Positions 48,800-58,665 of a DNA stretch of 64,000 bases are shown one piece after another. The DNA is taken from assembly GCA_030374805.1 (NCBI GenBank), contig JARGSG010000106.1, positions 114,248 to 178,247 of the forward strand, written 5' to 3'. The translations under genes and the position numbers were made by a program. The notes below the pieces were generated by a model. It had not been told where the DNA came from. It saw only the letters and a list, made by a program, of their open reading frames with translations, and made no database searches. How positions within the stretch are numbered: position 1 is the stretch's first letter; the number at the start of each line of letters is the position of its first letter. This DNA is from Gracilaria gracilis. Taxonomy: Eukaryota; Rhodophyta; Florideophyceae; Gracilariales; Gracilariaceae.

Positions 48800-49680
48800 A
48801 GCTACGCAAGTCACCGACACGGCGCTAAAATGTAAATAATGTATGGAGCGGAGCTCACCTCGACGTCGGCGTCATTGCCAAACGCTTCCATCAATTTGTT
48901 CTCACGTTCTAGACCTGACATTGGTTTTTGTTGATACAAAGCACTACATTTATCGTTACAAAGCAACAATATTGTTATAAGCACTTTTGATACGTGTTTC
49001 ATACTAATTGACGCAATAGACTTTTTTGTCTCCTAATATTACTATTCCTTATTTTTGAATTTTGTTTTTCAAAAATCTGTCTGAAAAGCTCAATGAAATT
49101 TTACTTGATGACATCTTGTTTAAAATTTTCAAAAAAGGCTTTCAGGTTTTTTTTATATTTTATAATAGCATTAAAAAACATGCACAATTCTAAATCACAT
49201 AGACCAAATAACGAATTTTCTCTTTGGCTTTTATTAGTAAAAAATTGCAACTACTGATTATTTATTTTATGCATAGATTGCGGTGAGATACAAAAATATG
49301 CACAGATTTCACTACGGCTTTATTGAAGGAAATAACACCGCTCCCGAGCATTCCCGTATTTCTTTGTATAGAAACCTCTTACCATTTTCTTTAAAAGCAC
49401 AGTAGAAACAATTCGCTTAGAAAGTCCAAATTGCTCCGAGAAGCTCAAAAACTCTATGACCAGAATCTCAACTACCCATTGGAGCAATATAAATATCGCC
49501 GTATTTTTGCTGAACGTATACCTACAATATTGAAATATTTCGGTTTTCAAGCGCTACACAGCATAAAAATTGCGCTTAAATATCACCGAACGGCATAAAT
49601 TGGAAATTATTTAGGTTCTCAATGTTCAGAGAATGTCCCTACATTCATTTACATTCTTTAAAGAGGAATAAAGTTGTTTT
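48800..49680. other. AT-rich island
   Basis: Base composition drops sharply here, with T and A runs (49060-49200) unlike the rest of the window. One minus-strand frame of 76 codons (49320-49550, TTVLLKKMVRGFY-type helices) ends in a TAA overlapping an AATAAA. Its FLSFSEQFGLSKRIVSTVLL stretch is slightly like the helix-turn-helix head of ISXO2-type transposases. I do not call it a gene. Confidence 0.4.
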
Positions 49681-50840
49681 AGTACATTGAGACCTCATTT
49701 GTGTGGAACAGTGGGCGGAACCTTTCAAGTGGATGTCTAACTGGAACCCCAATAGCGGAATAGGCCGATAGGATGGGAAGTACAGTAGCTAATGGGATAG
49801 ATATTTTTCGAGGTGCACTTGGCAAATGGAACGTCATCTTGTCCCACTTGGGTGCCACGCCGTACGTAGAGCCCCACTCATCCTTAAGATGACCGCGGCT
49901 GTAGTACAATGAGAGCTCAATGGGTTGGAGCCATGTAGGCCTACTTGTGCGCCTTGCTGGCTGCATTCCATCCAATTTGTATTCTCTGATTTCTTATTTC
50001 TCGTAGTGCAACGCCCTGCAGGGGATACTTCACCGACTTGGTCGTTTTCCCGCTTTTGCGCAGCGATGCTTACCACTGCTACAAGCGGGTTGTCTGCCGC
50101 AATGCGGTGTGCATACTGTACACGTTGTGCATTGTGTGCACGCGCGCTCGCTCTGCAGCCCCAATATGGGTATGATCGGCACACGTGGGACACGGCAGAG
50201 TCCAGGAGGTTGGCACAGCATTGCTGGTAATTCTGCACCCTTTATGGGAGTATTCTAGATTATTATAGTATTTGCCATACAGTACGGGAGGTTAGCTAAA
50301 CGCTGTATAGTGTCGGGGCAACTGGGCCCCACCAGCAAGTAAATCTCCCAACCAGGGTTGGCTCTATACTTCTTCGCCTTCGGCGGTCATCGACTCCTTC
50401 CAGGAGAGAGGTTCCGTTGCCTACGGGTAGTGTATCCTCCCTGCGTCACCTAAGAGGACCCATTCGTGGGAGTGTTTTCTGCTTGTGTCGCGTTTGACCC
50501 TGTACGGGGATAACCCCGGTGTTTACCGTAGCCTTTTTGCCCTTTCCTCCTTTTCCTTCTTTCCATCCCCCGCTCTCGCGGATTCCTCTTCTCTTTCCCT
50601 ACTTCCGTGGACTCGTGCCTCTCTCGAAGACCCGTTCACCCACACACGTGGTGCCAAATCCGATCCTTGCTCAACTCTCTACGCCCGTCGTGACGGCTTG
50701 GCCTCGGCTTACACCCGACTTCGACGTGCGTAGTCAGAGAGGCTCTGTCTGCTGACTACCCTCATACGAGGGAGGATCTCGCACGTCTTCGTGGTGTCTT
50801 TTCGCCTCTGGCGTTGCACTACATTTCTAATTTCTAATTT
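49681..50840. other. No supported gene
   Basis: Mixed sequence with short frames only. Pyrimidine-rich from 50530 to 50640. May be part of degenerate retroelement leader. Confidence 0.35.
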
Positions 50841-51660
50841 CTAGTTTACTTTAGTTTAGCATTGCTGGCCCATGACAGTAGTTCATGGGTGCAGCCGATG
50901 ACGTCATGCCTGCATGGGAGATCGGCGTCGGTGCACCTTGTATATATTGTGGTGCACCTCGCCTTCCTCCTTGGGTATTGTAAAGTCAGGCACCATTAGG
51001 GCAGTAACTATACCATCTTGGTCACTTGCTACTCTATTACTATTCAGGTTTTACCGCGCGTCGTCGTCTACTACCGTACACCTACACGGTCTAGACTAGT
51101 TGCCCCGTCGTTTGCCACTGCGGGTGTCAGGTGCCCTACTACCATACTCGTTGTGTGTGTTTTCCCTTTAAATTGAGTCCTCGCGCGCTCCCTCTACCAG
51201 GGGGACCCCACACCTTATCGGTATTTGTACGACATTGGCGCTCCCTCCCCAACTATATTGTAAAGTTAAGCACCTTTCGGCTAATTCTAAGACCACTTGG
51301 TTTCCACAGTCAACCTCGTGGATTAGCTAGAACTATTCAGGCTTTACTACCACGCTGCGCACCGTACACCGGACCTACCTAACTGTTACGGTCTAGGCAG
51401 CTGCTATCTCGCGTCCCCAGTGGTTGATGCTGCCACATCCCCTTTGGTATCCTCTATCCCACCTTCTAGGTTGAGCCCTTGTGCGCTCCATAGCAACGCG
51501 TTCACACGAACTACCCTATTGGTTTGCGGCATCTGCCGTTGTACCACATTTTCGTCTCCCGAACCTAGAATTGTGGAAATACCAATTGGCCCGAAAAGAA
51601 GCTTTTGAAAGGAAGGAAGTGGAATTGGAATACCGATCGGAGTTTGAGTATCACTGGAAA
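50841..51660 (+). repeat. Retroelement leader/LTR-like region with internal repeat
   Basis: Starts with a TTTCTAA heptamer repeat (about 50824-50845), a TATATATTG box near 50942, and two divergent copies of a block beginning ATTGTAAAGT(C/T)A(G/A)GCACC (50977 and 51258) and running about 170 bp to CGGTCTAG. It ends in TCTCCCGAACCTAGAA (about 51555), which resembles TCTCCCGACCTAGAA at about 54897. Sits just upstream of the gag-like frame. Confidence 0.4.
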
Positions 51661-51688
51661 GCAATTTAGTTAATCATCAATTGACCAA

Positions 51689-52525
51689 TTGGATATTTCG
51701 ACGAACCCTGTTCGAACCAGAGGGTCATCTAGCCGAGGATCTGGCGTGGGCCCCTCCACAGACGCTAGACCCATCCTGGATAGCCCTGAGGAATTATTAC
51801 GTCATAATTCCACTATTATCCACGCCGATGACGGAGAGCCGACGGCTAGAGAGGCCGCTCCCCCGGCGAACCAATCGGTACTGAATCACCCTCCGGTACA
51901 GTCGGAGGCTAGCGCCGATAATGACCCCGTTGTATTAGATGACGGGAAGCCAACGATAGTAGTTCCACGTTTGGACCTAGAGGCGATCACCCGTATGGTT
52001 GCAGACAGATCTGCAGTGGAACTATCCGACAGGATGCCCGCACTCGTGTTGCATTTCATCGAGCAGGACGCTCGGGGATACATAGATCAAATGGTTCAAG
52101 AGTCACTGCAGGAGCACAAAGTGGTGCCGCGGCAGGACATATCAGCCACGCCAGTTAAAACACATTCTCAGGTTTATACAGCTACGAAGACGTTCCAACC
52201 GAATCTTACTCTTAAAACGATTGGTGAGAAGCTACTTGACCCCCATCTGGAAAGGACAGACCCTCGCAGTGGTGAGGGCCCCAGGTTCATATACCTCCGG
52301 AACCTACTGGTAGAGCCATACAGAACAACAAGAAGAGGAGTCCTGGTGGTGGGGATTCGTCAGACGCGGAGGATGAGCCGCGACGAAGACCAAAAGGTAA
52401 GAAGAAGACGAACAGGAGGAAAAAGAAAGGTCATGGGTCTGACCCGGGCTCTTCAAGCTCCGACACCGATTCGGACTCGTCACATGACAAGAACCGTCGA
52501 GGTAGGAAGAAAATTAAAGGCTTCC
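51689..52525 (+). pseudogene. Gag-like frame (element B, plus strand)
   Basis: About 280 codons, opening with TTG (first ATG at 51995). Acidic/Ser/Pro-rich N terminus, then IVVPRLDLEAITRMVADRS and a helical FIEQDARGYIDQMVQESLQEH, followed by GEKLLDPHLERTD and a Lys/Arg-rich then Ser/Asp-rich linker in a shifted frame to about 52520. The style fits the start of a Ty3/Gypsy gag. At about 52520 it abuts, head to head, an RT fragment on the other strand. Confidence 0.4.
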
Positions 52526-54475
52526 GTCTGAATGGATGTGAACGGCTCCAGCCTCGGCGGCTGTTCTTTCCGCAATAACGCGTTGAGGGGTGCCACAATG
52601 TCTGCGAAGTTGGGAATAAAGCGTCTGTAGACGCTGACCAATCCAAGAAAGGATCTCAGTTCGGTTTGCGTCCGGGGTTCCGCTGCCTGCTTCAGCGACT
52701 TCACCCGAGCTTCTTTGATCATGACTGGTCCAGGACGGATTATGTGACCCAGATACTTGACAGTATCCGTGAAGAATTCGCATTTCTTCAGCTTGAGTGT
52801 TATTCCGGCGTTCCGTAAGGTCGCCATTATATCCCTAACATGGGTGAGGTGATCATCCACATTATCTGAGAAGACGATGATGTCGTCGAGGTAGACAAGA
52901 CACGTACGCAACTTGAAGCGGGCCAGTAGGATATCAATAGCACGCTGAAAAGTAGCGGGAGCGTTTGTCAAACCAAAAGGCATCCGTTTGAAACGTTAGA
53001 GGCTAGAACGACAGACAAAGGCAGTCTTGTCACAGTCCTGCTCTCTGACAGGCACCTGCCAGTATCCCCAATTAGCATCTAGTGCCGTTAATACGGTCGC
53101 GTTTCGGAGTGAATCCATGTATTCGTCCATACGTGGGATTGGGTACACGTCCTTCATCGGTCATCATCGACTACCGTCGGCTGAACGCTGTCACCTTCAT
53201 GACGGTGACAGCGTTCAGCCGACGGTAGTCGATGCAAAAAAGCCAGAAACCATCCGGTTTCGGTGCCAGCACGACTGGGGATGCCCACGGCGAATTTGCC
53301 GGTTCAATGACGCCTGCACGGAGCATTTTATCTACCTGGAACTGCTCTTCTTCTCTAGCTTTAGGCCCTGCCCTGTTGGGGTGTTGGGCTATTGGCCAAG
53401 AGTTCGGGAGCAAATTAATCCGGTGCTCCGTGGCATCTATCTCTCTGAGCGAACCGTCCCACATAGTGGTGAACTCACGCAACATCTCACGCAGTTTCTC
53501 GCGGTGTGACTCCGGAACAGGTCCGAGATCCAGGTCCTTCAACTCCTTCACTGAATCCAACCGATCATAACTCGTTGCGACGCAATTCTTCTCTGTTTTT
53601 GCAGTAGCGTTTCCCGAGCGACTCGGTGCTTGAGTTTCGACCTCCTCCCCCTCCTTAGAGTGAGCGAGACCGAGGACATCGGCGGCTGTCATCTTCGACG
53701 GTACCAACGCAGTTGGGTGAGGCATAACAGAGCCAATGACTTGGTTTTTCACCAGATACTTGGTTGTTTTGCCAATATTGGCAATCAGCACGTAAAACGG
53801 GTTATCCGGTTCCACTTGGACTACACCATTGGCAATGGCAAGAGTGTATTTATCATACAAAGACGGCAATGGTTGGACGATTGGTAAGCCATATTGACGG
53901 GCAGTAACCGGTACCCATACTTGAGACTCCGAAGGCACGCGAGTAGCGGACGCAACACGAAGCTTCGTGGATTCCCGAGAACTCGGCGGTTTCTCCTGCG
54001 CTGCAGGGAGAGGTACGTGCTTCTAGGAGGCACGCTTCAAAGCGCGACAAACAATCGGTACCGACGACCTATCTTCTATTTCCCCCCGCCTCTAGCGGGG
54101 CCTAATGGCCTCAACAACGCGGTCGCAAAAGTCACAACCCAAAATGACTGGGGCAGCCAAGGTCCGGCATACGACGAATTCGAGCTTTACTACGCATGAA
54201 CCCAAGCGCATTACCCACTCAATTGTTCCAACCGTTGACAATGGGTTGTTATTCGCGTCAGCGACTTCGGGTATCACGCTACGGCGGATCTGTGGCCGCA
54301 GTGACGTCGGTAAAGCCGTCTCCACGATGAAATCCGGACCAGCACCTGTATGTAAGACAGTGAGAAATCGCACCATGAACTGGGGTGAAAGGCCAAGGTC
54401 GGCATACACCTTGTAATGGCGTTTGGCCATCACCATAACTCTATCCGGGAACCGGTTATATTTTACTGTAGTGCA
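52520..54475 (-). pseudogene. pol: Ty3/Gypsy protease-RT fragment (element B, minus strand)
   Basis: Reads from right to left. Protease with FLTVLHTGAGPDFIVE and PVILGCDFCD (54436-54092); the linker and RT start (53938-53171) with EHRINLLPNSWPI, REEEQFQVDKML, VVLAPKPDGFWLFCIDYRRLN; then, after a palindromic insertion and frame changes, a segment with YPIPRMDEYMDSLRNA-type text (about 53155-53010) and MPFGLTNAPATFQRAID, CLVYLDDIIVFSD, LGHIIRPG, RSFLGLVSVYRRFIPNF (52983-52520). The fragment is closely related to the pol of element C. RNase H and integrase are missing. Confidence 0.88.
53165..53234. repeat. Near-perfect 70-bp palindrome inside RT
   Basis: Two 31-nt arms, 53165-53195 and 53204-53234, perfectly complementary. 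The eight bases between are TTCATGAC, themselves partly palindromic. The arms contain the DYRRLNAVT codons of RT, once in sense and once inverted, after which the RT sequence resumes. Confidence 0.92.
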
Positions 54476-54479
54476 ATGG

Positions 54480-54978
54480 AATCAGCCCATATTGGGTATG
54501 CATAGTAGCATAGTAGTAGTTTAGTGTGCAAAAGATGCCCCTCAGGGTGTCCACGTGTAGGGCTCATGCACTGTGTTGTGCCAGTCTTCATCGACCCCCT
54601 TTGTAGGTAGATTGTTTATTCGTTTTCGACACGTGGCTGCTGTCCCCGGAGATGCACTTAAGCACCTCCCGCTGGGCAGAGCTGACCGTGGTAAACCTTA
54701 AGCACCCCCTAGCCGATTCTTCATCGTCTAGTTTCCCATAAGGTCGTTCTGCCGTCGCTACCAGTGCTGCACGCCTGTCTCGTGCCCAGTTGTTATCGTC
54801 GCTGCACGCTCCTTTGTCCCCGCTTGGATGCTGCCCATAGTATCCCTATTTCTTGGGCATTGTTGATACTCACTCACGTGAGTGTACTTCATTGGTCTCC
54901 CGACCTAGAACAGCCCTAGTGGGTCGTTCTTGGTTTAGTTCGGTTTCGACCTCATTATGATCCATTCCCATTTGTGGT
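54480..54978 (+). repeat. Second leader/LTR-like region
   Basis: Contains a TTAAGCACC...GCCGATTCT block (about 54690-54722), recalling those at 50981 and 51259, and the TCTCCCGACCTAGAA motif at about 54897. Precedes the plus-strand coding block. Confidence 0.3.
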
Positions 54979-57590
54979 TTGGGCGCGACGCGCGCCCATT
55001 GCATACCTCCAAGGTTGTACCTTTTTGGCTGCCCGGCTTGGACCCTTTTACCGTGTCGGTATACCCAGTGGGGGTGGCGGGTTGCGCCTTCGAGCTCGTG
55101 TGGGCACTGTACCGTGAAAGATTTTGGCGCCCACTTGGTTGCGGCGTGTCTCTCTGTCCCTTCGAGGTTCGAGTACCAACCCTTCGAGGCATTGCCGCTG
55201 ACTCCATCGAGGTTGTTCCACCGTTATCCCTTCTGGTTACCTTCGCACCTCTTTGCGGTTTGTCTACGCGGGCTCGCGCCACCGTGGCTTTTCGTCCGAC
55301 CGACAAGGTTGAATCCGTTTATGGTGACCCCCGATCCTTATCTGAACCACATGGGTATCCCTGGTACCAGCGTGCGGGCTCGCACCCGTAGCGGTACACG
55401 GCGATTGTCGGTTCCCCATGTTGGTCAATCGGACGCGGTAACCTCAAGGGACGGCGCGCCATCGGCGACCAATGCCGATACCTTAATGGTTGAACCAGCA
55501 TGGGGCCCCGAACGGGTGGAGGTTTTGAGCATCAGCTCTAGTGACTCACCCATTGTGGATAAAAAGCCGATTCGCTTCACTCCTGCGGTCGAATGCTCGC
55601 CGTCTCAACCACTCCCTCACGGTACTCATCACACCATGTCGGGTGCCGGTCCCTCGCGCGGCCGCGGAAGCGGCATTGCCAAGTCTGGTTCTCGGGGTGC
55701 TGCTTTGTACCATTCCCGCATCCAAACTGGTTTTCGGAGCCAGCCGGTTCCGTCTTCCTCAAATCAACCTCAAGGGATTCACGAAGGGATCCGGGACCCG
55801 TATGGTCCGGAGCCCGAGATTCCTCGTGGTATTTCCTATTATGGTTTGGAGCCGTTCACCACGGCCGACTGGAACGTTTCCCAACATGGTACCTTCGGGG
55901 TCGATCCAAGAATGGTGTCGCAAGCGACGCTGTACCGTCGGAACTGGCCAGTGGCGCCGGGGAACACATCTCTTCCCGGCGTCTTGCGCCGTCCGACTTT
56001 GGATACCTACTTGGGTTTGTTTCGTTGGGATTGCGAGCGTCTCCGCTCCGTCCCCCAAACGCTCCACCGTCGGGATAAGGAATCTCAACCTCGTCAGGGT
56101 CGGGTGGAGTGCTATGACAGCCGCCAGCGACACACACCAATGAGGGTATTTTCATCCCCCCGCTTTTATCCCAGCGATCTGCCGTATGTTCGTATTGAAC
56201 CGGAGCTCCATTATTACCGACGTCTGGTTGTGAAGATCTGTCAGTACGACTCCCTTCCGCAGCAAGTACCTTCCGGCTTCACCACATTTGGTTTGCTTCG
56301 ATAGGCCTTACAATACCATCCATTGGGCTAACCGTCGTAGGTGGGGGGTGGATGCTGCCACCGAGGCTCGCATTCGCACCCGGTCCAGCTTCAACCGCGT
56401 CATGCATGGGTTCCATAATGTGGAGTTCTTCTCACAACCTAATAAGGGAAGAACCTCTTGGTATGTGGCCCGACCTGAATGGTGGAATGCCTATGAGGTA
56501 CCGATGTCGCTTAGCGTCCCAACCCCACCGGTATTGGCTTACTTCGGGAGCTACATCACCCGTAACCACGATCGGTATTACCTCATTTGGTCGATTGCCC
56601 TCGCGGAATGGGCCATATTGGTGGCCATCTTGGCTCTGCAGGCTGCCCGTGACGGTATTGACTGGGATTGTCGTTCTCGAGAAGCCGAGATTTACCGTGA
56701 CGGTGTGCAACCTCCTGGTCGTATGTTCTTCATTCCCCCGAGGGTCATTCGCGGCATTCGCCTATTTGGACTCGGAACCATTGTGGCAGGTACGGACTAC
56801 TCTATTGAGCAGCTGGAATCGTTGCTTACCCAAGTGGAGAGTTTCCCGTGGGGAGCCAAGCAGGGGTGGGAGGTTTTCGATCCGGTGTCCTGGAAGGTTG
56901 TATCCCGCGCGGAGCAACGCTATCCCGGGACTCCGACCGATCAGGGACCTCCAGGGAGTCCCGAGCCATTCCCAACCGTGGTGGAATCGCCAGCAGCTAC
57001 CCCTGTGGTCACTTCAGCGCCTACTCCCGCTCCAGAGGGACGCAAAACGCCTGCCCATTACTGGTGTCACTCCTCTTCTCCCTAGTACCCACACGGGTTA
57101 ATGGGCCCTCCGCGGGCTATCCTCGGGGGTGTCATGGCTGCGGCTTGCGGCGCCTGTCCCCTCTCAGGTGGTCTCCCAGGCCATTTCAGGTTTAATGGCT
57201 CGGGTCCGCCAGGCCCTGTGTGGTGAACTTCCAGCGGGCGGGTCCTACCTCTGTGGTCGAAGCTCTTACCCTTCTGGAAAGCATCCTGCCTCGTCATGCA
57301 CAGTACATGCGATCCTTTTCCCAAATTGGTGAGTTCCGGAATCGGTTCCAGGTCGAGCTCTACCAGATGGCTACCAACCAGGTGGCAGGCCTAGCGACGG
57401 CCATGGGCCCGACGCCTACAAACCCTTTGGAGGATCCCCTATTTGGTGCTAGCCTGAACCCCGGCCTTCTAGCCGCTCCGCAGGCTCCTCTCCACATCGG
57501 GGTCGTCGGCACCTCCGTCGGTTGCGCAGGCGAGCGCGCCACCTCCGATGGGTGCCGACGTGATGCCAGGCGTCAGCGTGCCTACTAGTA
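54979..57590 (+). pseudogene. Pol-less coding block of unknown function in the retroelement cluster
   Basis: Three successive frames on + look like one gene cut by frameshifts: to 56304, 56288-57085, then 57220-57590. The probable coding part starts around 55490. Middle part: a Ser/Gly/Arg-rich segment, then text rich in Tyr, Trp, Arg and Pro (GISYYGLEPFTTADWNVSQHG, LDTYLGLFRWDCERL, YVRIEPELHYYRRLVV). The second part has HWANRRRWGVDAATEARIR, VARPEWWNAYEVP and one strongly hydrophobic stretch, LIWSIALAEWAILVAILALQ, a possible membrane helix. The third part is helical (ALTLLESILPRHAQYMRSFS) with a Pro/Ala tail. No protease, RT, RNase H, integrase or zinc knuckle. It could be the gag or accessory gene of another element, or an antisense gene of element C. 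Confidence 0.4.
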
Positions 57591-57872
57591 CCCCCCGTGG
57601 GTCATGGTAGCGCGCCTAGCCAGGCTCCAGGTCAGGCTCATCTCTTCCAGCCTTGGCCGGGAGCCCATCAGAACACCACTCCGGGTCGGGGATCCTCAGC
57701 TGGAGGCTCCTCGGGGGCCTCACTTTGCCACTCCACCCATCAGGTTGATTGTCGTAACCACTTCTGCATCCCTGTTGGTATTGCTCTTTCAGTAAAGTTA
57801 AAAGTTATGTGTTTCCATGTTAGGTTCCAATTTTCATCGAGGGGGCATTGCGAGGCGGAAACGCGAAAACAA

Positions 57873-57890
57873 CTCCCCTCCCCCTTCCTT
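57873..57890 (-). other. Candidate polypurine tract of element C
   Basis: Minus strand reads AAGGAAGGGGGAGGGGAG followed by TTGTTTTCGCG, so an LTR beginning with TG could start at 57871 and run leftwards. It lies about 790 bp beyond the pol stop. Confidence 0.45.
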
Positions 57891-58292
57891 AGACCAGCGT
57901 ACCACGGTGGGTGAAGCGTAGTTCCTTGTAGGTAAATTGTTTCCATCTGGAGCTACATTTGCGTGCTCGTAGTATGGATTCACCATGATGGTACGACGCT
58001 TCGCCTCCGCACGGGGCAGCGAGCGGTTTTGCAATCCCCGTGAGGTGAGGTGACGTGCCACGCGCTTGCGCGCGGGTGGCCAGCAATGTACCTGGATTGG
58101 TCTGCATGGCCTCTCACCATGCATGGGCGCACGTGCGGTGTTTCACCCTGGGGGTTACTTGCAAGGCGAATCAAAATATTTGACCGGAAAATTACCCCTC
58201 CATATGGTAGTGAAAACGCAGAAAACCCTTTTGGTCTGTATCTCGAGAACCAAGGGGTTTCAGAGGCTGGAAATGGGCTGATTCGGGAGCGC

Positions 58293-58328
58293 GGCACGGT
58301 CAAAATACTTAGATTTTTTGACCATGCC
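58293..58328. repeat. Inverted repeat
   Basis: 13-base arms GGCACGGTCAAAA and TTTTGACCATGCC, one mismatch, 10-base loop. Downstream of element C pol. Confidence 0.6.
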
Positions 58329-58665
58329 GTTGCTCGCTCCCTACACACAATAGTGTAAACCGAATCGGTTACTCCGCACGGCGCGCCACGAGAAGCGCGC
58401 GTATGCCTCGTCAAATAAAAAGATACAATTTTTTGAATGTTTCCACCGTGCGGGTTCGCGCGCGTGCCGCGCACGTGCATGGCGCGTGTGCAACGGCGCG
58501 CGTACAACGGTGCGCCCGTCTTTAGCGCTACCGCTCCTTGGACGTACCCTCATGGAATGCTTCCTTCTGGTTGTACCTTCCCGGTGAGCGTCCGAACTGA
58601 CTTTGGTACTCCTCATTACAATGTGCTTTTCCCCCTTCCTTGGGGGACTGCATTACCTCTAAGGT

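Larger units (their letters stand above)
57591..58665. other. Region between plus-strand block and element C pol
   Basis: No supported gene. Holds a minus-strand polypurine tract (57873-57890), CGCGC-rich palindromic runs at 58055-58080 and 58450-58510, and a hairpin at 58293-58328. Expected to include the 3' untranslated region and possibly the start of the 3' LTR of element C. Confidence 0.4.

Noticed and set aside
49320-49550. 76-codon frame with faint ISXO2-type helix-turn-helix look
   Set aside because: Too short, no catalytic residues, resemblance is subjective; mentioned only within the AT-rich island.
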